Notes under the pieces: model-generated
What the model saw: only the letters and a program-made list of their open reading frames with translations
The model's database searches: none
What the model was told of the DNA's origin: nothing
Program-made: the position numbers and the translations under genes
NCBI GenBank assembly: GCA_008933995.1
Contig: WARS01000026.1
Coordinates: 5,904,501-5,968,500 of the forward strand
Source: Datnioides undecimradiatus
Lineage: Eukaryota > Chordata > Actinopteri > Lobotiformes > Datnioididae
DNA: 64,000 bases
Reading direction: 5' to 3'
Shown here: one piece after another, positions 38,880-59,848 of the stretch
Numbering within the stretch: position 1 is the stretch's first letter
Layout of the letters: each line of letters opens with the position of its first letter

Positions 38880-39772
38880 GAAAGGTTTTATTCATTTCAT
38901 ATAATACTGACACATGTACTCAATAGCGGTTAACAGGCGTTTAAAAACACAGATATTAAAACCATTAGAGCGTCAATTTATTTTTAGCCCCGTTGATTCC
39001 ATGGACCATTTTTTTTTTTTACACGTTTACATGTTTCAATATACCATAACATCTACTTGGTATTAGTCTAACCTTACCCCTGAAAGGATTTTGTCCTTTT
39101 GTCAACAAAAAAACAAAAGCAAAAAGAAGACTGATTTTTTTAAAAAAATGGCATGTGGTAAGCCACAAACTATTCAAGGTAAAATATTCTTATGGAGGTG
39201 AAATCTGAAAAAGTAAAGGTTCAGTTTCAGATCTGAGAAACATTTTGACAGCATCAGGTGTGTCATATGTGGCACAGTTAAATTTAAATGTGTCATCCAG
39301 ATTACATGGGACTGCCATTCTGGATCCACTCCTTTTTTTATTGTAGTGACGAGTTTGCAATGAGGGATAGCAGTCTAAAATCCAGATCCCCTTTATTCCC
39401 AGTATGCATATGGAGCACAAGTAAGCCATAGAAGAGAGATGAAGAATACAGATTGTTGTAAAGAAAGTTGTTTTTTGTCCATGAATCCACTGCTGCTCAG
39501 GCCATTGTTCACTTTTTTTTAAAGTTTTTGTTTCTAAAGGATTCTGGGTGATGCAGTCCTCTGCAGTAACGGACCAAGGACACTCAGCTGTGTTTAAGGT
39601 GATGGAAGACAGTGTCCTTTTTCTTCAGCCACCGTATCCTCAGAATAATGAAACAATTACTGGTTCCTCATAGAAGTCCGTCTGAGTGTGTTTCCTCACC
39701 ACTGGTAGGTCCATTGTGCTGTGTAATTAACTCCACCACTGTTTTGTTCTGCTCTTTTTGAGAGGGGCAGGA
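38880..39772 (-). other. Probable 3' UTR of the TAFA gene
   Basis: Minus-strand sequence directly after the TAG stop, AT-rich and without a long open frame. AATAAA hexamers on the minus strand (TTTATT on plus) occur at 39392-39397, 39337-39342, 38977-38982 and 38887-38892, so the UTR could be roughly 0.4 to 0.9 kb long. I cannot tell which site is used; the lower boundary given is a guess at the last of these. Transcript data would decide. Confidence 0.5.
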
Positions 39773-48725
<8,953 letters not shown>

Positions 48726-51238
48726 TTAAAGTGATCTAATATTAGACATTAACATTAGCCTGGGTCCAGACCAATGACTCGCTGCCCAAGTCTCAGATTT
48801 TTCTTCAGAGTTTCAAATTGAAAAAACAAAACAAAACAAAAAACGGAATCAATCAGGAATCTGTTGATGGGATTAAGAATGTGGACGTCATCCATTTGTA
48901 CCTAATTCAGGAAAAAGCAACAGAGGAACTACCACAAAAATGGCAACAAGTGCAGATCAGATGAGTGCAGCTACAGAGGTTGTTATTGAACCCTCAGAAA
49001 TACACTTAGATACAGAAGTGTGAGTTACAGCCACAAGGACAAAGTAACTATCCCTCCACCAAACAAAAAATGGCAACATGAAGGTGATGTCAGACTCATT
49101 AATGAAGTAAAATTAAAGGGCTATTCGGTATCTTTATGAGACTATTATCAGACAGCCATAAGAGTGCAATTTATAATCAGAGCTATTAAGTTAAATGTTT
49201 TGTAAACGCTCGATTTTTTTCTATTTTTGCACCGACAAAATAATGCACACATGTAAAAATACATATTTGGCTTACAGGCACTCATGCTTCCAGACTCATA
49301 AATATAGCATATCTGGAAGTCCCAGTTTTTAGTGCATGGCTGAGAAGCCACAGCTGCTCCTTCACTAACGGGATTTGTATAGAAAATGCATGCAATGCAA
49401 GTCTTTTGTGGCCATTCTGCAATACACAGGGAATAAAATGGAAACATTGGTAATTAAAAGAGGGAAAAACAACCAATGTTTGTATTAAAATATACTGATT
49501 TGATCATGTGTTTTTGTATCCCAAGCGAGTATGAGCTGCAATACTAATGATGGGTGGATCTTGGAAGCCTGTTCACTTCTCCTATAGCTACCACTTTGTG
49601 TGCACATTTATACACACGCACACACACACTTCAATCAGACAGCCGTGTGGTTAATTAACAACAAGTCCACCCCGAGCATAGAAGTCCCTTGAGTCAGCTA
49701 AGAGAGAGGGAACAAAGAAATCACTCTACATTTGAAGATTTGTGATGTCAACACATGGTCCTTTCATACCAGCCTTTCATCAAACACATTAAAATGTCAA
49801 GGACAAACAATAAGCCTTGTCAGGAGCACTGTGTGCACAAATACAGTACAAGCGTGTCTGTTTGTGACAATGTACATGTTGTACCTACAATGTATACTAT
49901 TTATGTCTCCAGGTAGGTCTTTGCATGTCATGTGTTTGTGCACATGTGAATATATGCATCGTTCTGTGGTTGTGAAAGTCAAAGCCTGTGCGTTTTGGCT
50001 TTTCACTCAGTTGTTGGAAGTTGCTGCTATTTCCATTACAAAAGAGTCCACCCACAATACAACAAAGGGTGCGCACTGCGTGGCAATGAAAACTAAAGCA
50101 GCAAACAATGACTCTGACTTCGTCTAAAGAGTATTTAAAAGTGAGGCAAGCTGAACTGAAAGAGTGTGTATGAATATGCTTAACAGACTAACAGAGATTT
50201 GAAAAGTTCTTAATTTGCTCGGTTAATGAGAAAAAGACAAAGCAGCTATCCTGCAAAGCCCAGTCCAATTAATATGTCAGTGAAAAGCACATTGTAATAT
50301 CTCACCAACTGCGTGTCTGTCTCTCATCCTTCTTTCATGTCCTCTGGTTTCCCTTTCTGCTCCACTAGGAGTGGAGCCCAAAGATAGTGGTGTTGGTTGA
50401 CTGATCTGTCCATCTGTCTGTCCATCAATCCAACACTTTGTTTTACAGAAAGATATCTCATCTACTGCACAGAGTGCCACACAAATTTGATGTCAATATT
50501 TTTGCCACAAGAGAATAATTCCCTTTTATTTTTTTGATAAGGATGAACTTTGCTTTATCTTATCTGAACATGTCATTATTTGCAGGATTGTGCTTCCTCG
50601 TTAAAATGCTGTTGAAGTAGTTGTTGACTGACTCTCTGAGCCCTAAACCCTCTCCTTCACCCTTGTTCCTTCACTCAGGCCACACTTTGATGATCCCAAC
50701 TAGGGCTGTCTTTTGTCTGTTACATGGGGTTTCCAGTTTGTTGACAACAACAATTAACAACAATGTTTGTCATTAAATTTCTGGATTATTTTTCCCTATG
50801 ATAGGATGAATTATACTGACTTTACTGATATTGTAATTTCCATGTGCCATTTGTCCACCAAACTTTCTACTTGCAGAAAGATGTGATAATTCAATTTAAT
50901 TACATTTCAGCTTCCCCAGAGGACACTTTTTTTCAATTTTGTGATTTCTTGAGAAGGTCACTTTGACATTTTTATCTCCTTTTGTGGCGAGACCGGAAGA
51001 ATATCTGAATCAACAGTGTGTCATTTAGTCTCTCCAACACTTTCATACCCTGGGCCGAAATGAATATTGCAGCCCCCAGAGATAGCTGGTGGGCTTTAGA
51101 GCTTGAGTTCTGTTTCATACCAACACCTCTCCTTTGCCTCCTGCCCTCTCTCCCTCCCTCTTTGCACCACCCTAATTGGCTTGCTTTTTTTTATCGGCTT
51201 GACAAGCCTGTTGGCGGATACACAGCTCGGGAAAACCA

Positions 51239-51239
<1 letters not shown>

Positions 51240-51299
<60 letters not shown>
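51240..51299. repeat. (CA)5(GA)24 compound microsatellite
   Basis: A short CA run changes to about 48 bp of perfect AG. Confidence 0.97.
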
Positions 51300-51300
<1 letters not shown>

Positions 51301-53585
51301 AATACCTTAACCCAGCCCCCCACAGGCACTCATACATCCCCTGGCCCATTTTTAGGGCTCAGCACCTGCGGTTGTAATTGAGTCAGCATTAGTAAGAGCG
51401 CTGGTGCACTAATCCAAGCATAGAAGAGTAATGAGGAGGCAGGAGGTGACGATGTTACTGGAGGAATGTAAAAGTTCATTGAAGCTTAATTACAGATATT
51501 AATGTTAATGGATGGTGGTAAAATTCAGCAATATGGACCACATGGTAAAATAAATATAAGCTGGAGCTGTATGACAGAATGTTTGAGTGATTATTTCTGC
51601 ACTGTCTGATACATAGACATGTGTTCTGATTTACAGCTGAGCAGCTGACTGCTCAGTGTATTTCTCCATAAACTTAATCTGACAATTTTGGCAGTAATAG
51701 TTGAAATAGTGAAACCATTGACCATCTACAGCAGCAGTTGCTCATACAATGAAAACGAAGACAAGTGAAAACTGAGTGCTGAAACCCCACTCACCAAAAT
51801 TGTTTGATTATTGTAATTGTTTTGATTGCTGTTATTCATATTTTTTATAAAAGTGCAGACCGTGGTAGTCATCATGCCTGAGGTCGTATGTGGTTTAAAT
51901 GTTTTCTAATCAACCTTTTAAAAATGAAAATTGTTAACACATTCTGGGAATAACTTGTTTACCAGACTGTTTTTTAAAGGATACTTAACTCTGTGTGTGA
52001 GAATGGCTATATTTATGCTATATTATCCATGCTGATTTCACATTTGATTAAATGGAAGCTGGCAATATTCACTCTTTTTCAGCTCATACTCGGAAATCCT
52101 AAACACTCAAAATTATTCTGTTACATTTATGCTGAATGTGTCGTGTGTATATGTGTTGTGAATGTGAATATATTATAAGAAAGATTTTGAGTCTAGGGGG
52201 GATATTTGTTTCAAACCACTCTGATTTACAAAAACATAATGGAAAGCTTAATGGAGACAGCACAAAATTTCAAACTGTAATTTTTCTGTGTGGGACTTGA
52301 CATCAGGAGGGATTTTAAGTGACATTTAAAAGCTAAGCAGGACAAAGATGGAGAACGTGGACTCTGGTGTTTGCTCAGGACTCTTTTATGTTGATGAACA
52401 CATGCCTTCTCCATTATTCTCACTTACATAGAAAGCGGAAAAAGAGGAAGGACATGCCTTTACCAGCATCATGCCTTAGTCAGGATGTGACACCCCATAT
52501 GTCTGAGCTTCTCACTGTGCATAGAGCTGCTGCTGCTGCTGCTGATGTCGGCAATGTTGTTGTAAACTGATACTCAAATATACACCTGTTACACATGTCA
52601 CTGATGCTGTAGCTGGTTAGCCTGACTTCATCCAGTGCTGATTTTGGCAACAAAAGATTTTGACTTCAAGTATTTCACAACATACTTTTATTTCATGACT
52701 GAATTGTTACAATTAATGTTTGTTAGACCCAGGCAAGTAGAAAGTAGAAAAAAGACAAAATAGTTGTGCAACCAATTAAGTTAGATCAGATTTGTCATCT
52801 CAAAGCCCTGATTGTTTTCCCTTTCTTCTAGGTTATTTCAGTTTACTGCTCACTGCCTGTATATAGTGGTTAGCTTGTCTTACACTGTTAGCACATTGTC
52901 AAATTTAATGGAGCCAAGCTTATGGGCTTATGGGCTACACCTTCTAAAATATTTAAATAATAAATATAATAAATATCATTTGTGACTTCATAAACAGACA
53001 CTAACTCGTTTAGCAAATATTTAACATAATTCAGTGTAAATTTTACCTCAGTGTAAAATTAATAAACATGATGTTTCCAAGATAATGTTTATCTCCCTTA
53101 ATGACTCAGTTTACCATTTTTATAAGTTCTGATGTATTAACTTCCACTTCTACCCAAACATGATGCTGAATTTAGCCTCAGTTAAATATAAAAAGTCTGT
53201 TTTGCCGGGTTATAAACATTATGAGTGTCTTATAACTAATACTGACACACACATTTATTTATGGTTTGAAGAAGTGCAGTAATACACAGTTCAAGGTTCT
53301 GACTATGCCACTGTACTTATTATTGGGATCTTTACAGCCATCTACCAACTCTTCTACAGTTTCAAAAGTATGACCAAACAATGACTAAGATTAGACTAAA
53401 ATTAAAACTAAATCAGATTTGTCTTTATATGAAGGCAGGTGTTGGCGCTAGAATCTATGATGGATGATTTCTATTGAATGCACTTTAACATGTTCCTTAG
53501 AGTTCAAGACTCATCATATAACAAAAATGGTTTCATTGAGTAAAAGGGGATTTTGGAGTAAAATACAGCACTGGGAAGGCATACA

Positions 53586-53631
53586 TGTATGTGTGTATGT
53601 ATGTGTGTGTATGGGTATATGTATGTGTGTG
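53586..53631. repeat. (GTAT/GTGT)n imperfect repeat
   Basis: Mixed GTAT and GTGT units. Confidence 0.9.
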
Positions 53632-53871
53632 AAGTGATTACTGTGCTTTCAAGCTCTGCGGTACAGCTGAAGGTTTGATGCTGTGTTGTGCTGAGATGTT
53701 GATAACACTGGGGAACAATTTGAAAAAAAATTTCTGTTGAGTTAGATTTTTATGCTGATTAAAACTAAAATTGGCATGCTGATTCCAAGATTGCAGTCAG
53801 TTTTTTTCTAGCACGTCAAGTTTTTTCTCCACAGCTTACCCTCCACATAAGCAAGATTCCACTGATTAGCT

Positions 53872-53892
53872 GTAGTAGTAGTAGTAGTAGTG
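53872..53892. repeat. (GTA)7 trinucleotide repeat
   Basis: About seven GTA units. Confidence 0.9.
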
Positions 53893-54544
53893 TACATATG
53901 ATGGCTGACTATTGTTGGAGCATCAAACGCGATAGTCCTCAAGTTGAACACTCCAGAAAGAGCTATAAACGTAAATTTGTACCTTAACTACTTGCACACA
54001 ATTATAATTACAGTAGCCATATCCTTTGTAAAAACATAATACTGTTAAACATTGCAGTCATGCCTGTTTCTTTCATATTTCATTGTATGTCAATATTTGA
54101 AAATTTTTATAAAACAAGCACATATCTGTTAAGTACAGTATTTTTCATATGTCTTAAGAAAACGGGGATCCTATAGTTCAAAAACTTGACGTGATAGAGA
54201 AAAACTGAGATCAGTTTTGGATTCCGCACCCAAAAATTAGTTAAAAACAGCTGTCAGACCTAACTCAACAAAAACTGTGCTCCCCAGTGTAATTAGCAGC
54301 CTGCCAGACAGTGAGTCAGGCAGTGGACCACTGACTCCAATAAACTCTGATAAATACTCCAAGATGAATTAGGCATTACTCACCACATGACATTCACAGA
54401 AGGACACACACCCAAACAGACACAAAGGATACGCACACTCACAAAGTTTGTTATTTTATCTATGTTGATAAAATAAAAACACAAATGTCAACACTCATTG
54501 ATGTTACAGTCTTAAGAGATATAAGAACTTTCCACAGACTGCTA

Positions 54545-54546
<2 letters not shown>

Positions 54547-54585
<39 letters not shown>
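54547..54585. repeat. (TG)19 microsatellite
   Basis: Perfect TG tract. Confidence 0.95.
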
Positions 54586-54589
<4 letters not shown>

Positions 54590-55158
54590 ATGCCAAATTA
54601 TATCAAAAAAGCATCTTACTGGCTGAGAATTCAGCCCTATTTCTGTTTCATAAATGGTGTCTACCTTCCTTTGCAATCTCTCTTTCCCACCTCATCTTCC
54701 CATTTCTGCTCTCCTCCCATCTCCTCCCCTTCCTCCTCCTCCTCATCTTCTTCATCTGTCTCACCTCGTCCCACTGCCATTTCATAAATGACCCCTCCTT
54801 TTCTCAATCTCTCTTAGCCAGTCCAGCACCCCATTTTTCCTCTGCTCTCTCTTGCTCTCAGCTTTGCACAGCAAACTCAGCAGGGCAGCAAACCATTATC
54901 CTCAATCACAGGCCCTAAATCTGAGAATTTTTTACACTTTCTATAATGTATTCTCCCTCTCTCGCCCTGTCTCTTTCTCTGCCCCTCGATGTCTCTCTCC
55001 CTCTCCAAGCCCCCTCCCATCTCTCTCCATGGCATGAGCACTTGTTATCCCCGCCTCTCTTAACACAGCAGTGGTTGTTAACCCCATTTACTAAGGATGA
55101 CATGCTACTGACAGACTAACAGATGGACAGATTGCCCTGACTCTGAACAACCAGGAGC

Positions 55159-55199
55159 TGTGCGTGTGTGTGTGTGTGTGCGTGTGTGTGCGTGCGTGC

Positions 55200-55234
<35 letters not shown>
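55159..55234. repeat. (GT)n with internal (GCGT)n block
   Basis: GT tract interrupted by several CGTG units in the middle, then GT again. A 20-bp CA tract lies 100 bp to the right. Confidence 0.95.
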
Positions 55235-55235
<1 letters not shown>

Positions 55236-55334
55236 TTTTGCAGAAACACACAAGGCACTGAGATAGCTCTCTTGGTCCCAGTGGGGTACTTCTTTCAAAT
55301 GTCATTCCTACCACTGGGGGCCTTTCACTCTCCT

Positions 55335-55354
55335 TCACACACACACACACACAC
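55335..55354. repeat. (CA)10 microsatellite
   Basis: Perfect CA tract in opposite phase to the GT tract at 55159-55234, so the two could pair. Confidence 0.9.
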
Positions 55355-56859
55355 AAATGCAGTGCATGCAGTATTAGGCACCACCAGAAATACAAAAGTA
55401 ATATTGCAACAAAAATTGGACCAAATGTACTTTCATTGACCAGTGTAAATACTTAAATGGTTTAGGGTCAATCATTTCACATCTGTCAAACGTCCTAATT
55501 GCACTAACATTTATAACAAAATCAGTTATTTTCCACTGAACTCGCTGAGGCGAAGCAAGTAAAGTGCTAGAAAGAGTTGAACTTGTGGAGTTGCCCATTT
55601 GTAAACCATCTTTACAGTGCTGACCTTTGAGGAGGTGCAGTGAACTGAAAAGTCAAAAACAGAAGAACATTTGTTCATTGAGCCACTTTTACATTATATA
55701 ACCATTACTGAGAGAGGTTTAGTCTTTGCATCTATTTTGTCATGAACAAAAGCAGCCACATGTCATGACAACCTGCAAGTAGTTTCTGTGTCACCGAGCA
55801 CCTATTTAATGAAGGCATGGATATGAATTTTGCTGTGCCGCCTCCCGGTCTGACCAGGTGAGACCAGAGCTGAAAGCCAAAGCCTGATCATAGCGCCGAG
55901 CTCTGCCAGCAGTCCACTTCAGTCTGTGGGGTGTTGTCCCCTACCAGATTTTCACACCATAAACAAAGAAACAGCATTGCAAGAACACTTCCTAAGCATC
56001 ACAGACATCTCGAATTATCTCAGTCCACTGATCTTTTTGATGCAGCATAATCTTAAAAGCAAAGAGAGTCATACTATGATATTGATTTCATGTCTATAGG
56101 CACTCAAGCAGAAGCAGATGCTAGTGTAGTGAATGTGTAAATGGGAACACATCGTAGGAAGGTGGAGGAACTATTTCGTCGCGTGAGAGGCTCTTGTTAG
56201 GTTAAATGAGCCAGTGTGTTTGGATCTTTTAATTATTTGTTTCCTTTGTGTTATGTTGAGTGTGTACAGGAGTTACCTAAACAAAAGCAGTCATTGTGAG
56301 AGTGTCACTGAGTAATAGACAATAAAATCTGTGTGCAGTTCAAATTGGCTGATATTTTTTCTCTCTTTTTCTTTTTTTTTCATTTATAAACAAAAACAAT
56401 GTCTGTGGACACATATTCAACAACAAGAGGGTGTGTTGGCAAAGCAGCTACAGGAGCTGACAATCCGACATCAGGTCTGATTTAAGCAGTGGTATGATAC
56501 ATGAATGGAAAGGCTTACCAGTGAGATAAACACGCCCTCTGGTTTTTGTTTATTTATCTTTTTACAGTCGGAGCTGCTTACACAATCAAAGAAAAGCCTC
56601 ATTCATACTTTTAAAGTTGAGAAATACATATATTTTGTCTCCATTTCAACTTCATTAAATAAAACATATAACAACTTTCATACTGGGTGAGTGTAAATAT
56701 ACAATTTATATAAATGACGCAATGAAAAGCATGATTCAAATTTCTGAATGTATACATGGTTCATATAGATGTAACATATAAATAACAGATTTAGTCTCTA
56801 TAAATATTAAAGCTTAAGTTTTCCCAAGTTCCATAGTGTCAATTCACAAAGAGCATATT

Positions 56860-57080
56860 TATAAATGGAAAATGAGTTCAGAATGCTCGCCAAGTTAATT
56901 AGATTACAATGTACGTTTTTTAGTGCACGTGTGCATGCCTATCAGTGCATGTACATCCATGCGTTTGTGTTAATAATTAGATTACATTGGCCTCTGAGAT
57001 GGCACCATTCGTTATGAATCGTAAACAGAGAGCAAATTAAAATTCTGTTTAAGAGCCTGCCAAGAAAATTAGCATTGAGA
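56860..57080. promoter_or_regulatory. Candidate regulatory element with a duplicated homeodomain-like motif
   Basis: AATTAGATTACA occurs exactly twice, at 56897-56908 and 56975-56986, 78 bp apart, each preceded by TTA or TAA and containing TAAT/ATTA and GATTA homeodomain cores. The surrounding DNA is repeat-poor and includes CGTTATGAATCGTAAAC. Confidence 0.35.
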
Positions 57081-58199
57081 GAAAGGAAGGCACGCATGCT
57101 CGACCACTACTGTCTTCTCGCTCCTCAACCCGGTTTTCTATTCTGTTCGCTTTCTGCTACAACACCATCCCACCCCTCCTCTCATTTACTGCCACACCAG
57201 TTCTGCCTAATTACATCAAGGTGAGACAACAGTTCAACATGTCTGGAGGCAAATATTTATGTCTCTCTTTTGAGATATAGGTAAACGTATATTTATTTTG
57301 TTTGCAAGTGTTTGTGTGGATGCGTGCGTGTGTGTGTGCGCGCGCACATGACTTGAATGATCAATGGCAACCCCCTGAAGAGCTTGACTCCTCTTACACA
57401 CTGATGCCCATCCCTGTAATCATAACCCCTGAGACCAGCTGGGGAAAAGAAAGAAAGAAGAGACAGAGCAGCATGAAACTCATCCATGTGTGCATATTCA
57501 AGTCCGTGGTTTATCTGAAGTTCAGCACAGAGTTGAGACTGAACTTTCTGCACAGGATTGCAAACTACTGTTACAAATTTTTACTAAAATTACAACATAA
57601 AGCAGAGGTTGAGGGTTTTTTTTTTTCTTAGAATTAGCTGGCGTGTCGAACAACAGAACAATAAACACACAATAAACATGAAGACAAACATGTGCTTGTA
57701 ACAGCTGAAACTATAGTGAATAGTGAACTAATTTCAGCCGGCCTCTGTTTTGTTGTTATGCTGCTCATGCATGGATTAAATGCCTCACCTTCAGCAGAAC
57801 TGTACAGGCCTCTAAACATAATAGGCCGTGCAGAAGAACCCATTTATTTTGTTTCTTATCTCTCTGCAGGACATCATCGTTTGTCAGTAACATCTGAAAT
57901 AATATACAGTTGTACAAATAAAACTGTTTGCTGATCTGACACCACTGGGGTTAAGCTTGGGTTGAGTTTAAGCAATAAAAGGTTAGGTTAGGAAAACAGT
58001 TAGTGTTAAAAATAACACTTCATTCAGCAGTCGTCTCTGCCATGGGAGTACAGCGAAAACATTGCTAAAACAACATTTACACCATTTAACTTAAATTGAT
58101 GTGGTGACATTGTTAGCGGATATTTATTTACACATCCAGTAATTATGGAGTAACATTATCTGCTGAAAGCTAAACTATGTTCACCTGCTAGCGGCTAAC

Positions 58200-58400
58200 T
58201 CTTTCTAACTCTTCCTGTCTAATGTTTGGTGCTGAGCAGGTAGTGTACAGTGGGTTTTTCCAGACCTTTTTCACTGAAAACAGTCCCCTGCTACAGCTAA
58301 AAACGCCACTATGAGAGAGGTGAGGGTGAACCAAAACAATAAACTTGTGGATCAGACAGATAAACAGAGAGCAGAGGGGAGCGTCAGATTCTGGTGATGA
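58200..58400. repeat. Possible dispersed fish repeat
   Basis: GTTTGGTGCTGAGCAGGTAG, CCAGACCTTTTTCACTGAAA, ACAGTCCCCTGCTACAGCTA and AACAATAAACTTGTGGATCA read like a dispersed element I have seen in fish sequence. There is no internal second copy to prove it, so this is recollection only. Confidence 0.4.
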
Positions 58401-59825
58401 ATCTCTGCAGGCTCAGGAGGACGAGCAACCCCTTTCTTGTTGTAATTTGAAAAATTATTCTAAAATATGTATCACAGTTAAAATACTAGCTACTTGGTTG
58501 AGGTTAGGTGCTTAAAAACAATGCTGACTGTGACTAGAGGGCCTTACTTCAATATATATTGCTTTTGGCTCTTTGTTAAGCAGTAGGAGCAGTGAGAGGT
58601 ATTTGTGTGTGTAACCTGAAGTACAAGAAAAATGTGACATTTGGTGTTTGTGTGTCCTGACAGAACTGAAGGAGTCAATCAAAATTAAAACATCAGCCAC
58701 CTAACTTGCCTCTTTTTACAAAAATACCACCCAAGTGCAGACTGCAGACGAGGGCTGATCTACACAACGCTCACACACGCTGTCCTATCACACAGCATCC
58801 CTCAGCTCAGAGTCCCTGAGCGAGTGAGTGACCACAATTGGAAAGTGTTTGCTCACAGCGGCGGTTCCTGCTCACGATGTGACAAAAATAAATAGTGAAA
58901 GAGAGAGGAAGAAAGACTGGGATCTGGCTCACCGGAATTTAGATTTGAAAAGAAAAACAAAATACTGCGGAGGTCCACACAGAGGGGATCATCCCTGTCA
59001 GAGTGAGGCTTGCCAAAAATCTCCCCAAACCCATTTAGATACGCTCGTCAGCCTGCGCAGAAACCAAAAAGCAGCCTCAAATCCATCAGATTCTCATAAC
59101 ATCTCTTTCTGATTGTGTGCACTCTTCCTTCCCTTTGCTTCAGTCATGCTACCGGCCCGCTTTCACCCTAACAAGGTGACAATTGTGTCATTAAAGATGT
59201 GACGAACTGCCTGTTGAACTTCTCCATCTGTAACTTGCCCCCTCGCCCACCTTCCAATCCCCCCCATCACTGTATTAATCATCCTCCCTGAAATCAGAAC
59301 AGCTTGTGCTACGTTGTCTCCTGCTCCCCCCAAAACCACGCCTCTGGTTCCCCGTCACTGATCTCCATGCTGTTTTAATGCAGCACAGATGAGAGAATTA
59401 TCTCCCTACACCTCTTACACCACCACCGCCGCCGACATCTTCCTGCTACATCATAGCTTAGCTCATGTGACAGGGTGGGCCTGGTGATACATGCCGTGTC
59501 CTGACATACCAGTAGCCACCGCCGCCACCATCGCTATCAGCTCACAGCAGACGATTTGTACTAATTTGCGCCGCAGGCAGAGATATTAGGGGTAGTGAAT
59601 TGGGTATAAATTGTTAATATGCTCAGATATATTAACATAGCATTACCACTCAGCCATTAACCTGTGTGTGTGTGTGCATGTGCATGCGTGCATGTGAGGC
59701 CCTCATGTTTTAAACCCTCCGTTAATTGTTAACTGCTGACTGGAGGTGACTTTTCACAAGCCCTTGGGGAATGTCCAGGTCTCCTTACTCATCTGTATTT
59801 CTGTCTCCCTCCCTCCCCTCCCCTT

Positions 59826-59848
59826 CCTCTCTCTCTCTCTCTTTCTCT
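59826..59848. repeat. (CT)n tract
   Basis: CT repeats with a TTT interruption, in a pyrimidine-rich region. Confidence 0.88.

Noticed and set aside
50695-50780. 'CTAGGGCTGT' as another copy of the AGGGCTG-type repeat
   Set aside because: Only the first dozen bases fit; the following sequence does not match the family.
52420-52485. Minus-strand ATG followed by GTAAGT donor, considered as a TAFA 5' exon
   Set aside because: The donor falls in phase 0, incompatible with the central exon's phase-1 entry, and there is no signal peptide.
54600-55040. Plus-strand Ser/Pro/Leu-rich frames
   Set aside because: CT-rich low-complexity DNA next to a TG tract; no domain.
55803-55891. Minus-strand short frame starting MIRLWLSALVS, considered as the missing TAFA signal exon
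   Set aside because: It starts with a plausible hydrophobic run, but it is short, has no good phase-1 donor at the right place and no TAFA N-terminal resemblance.
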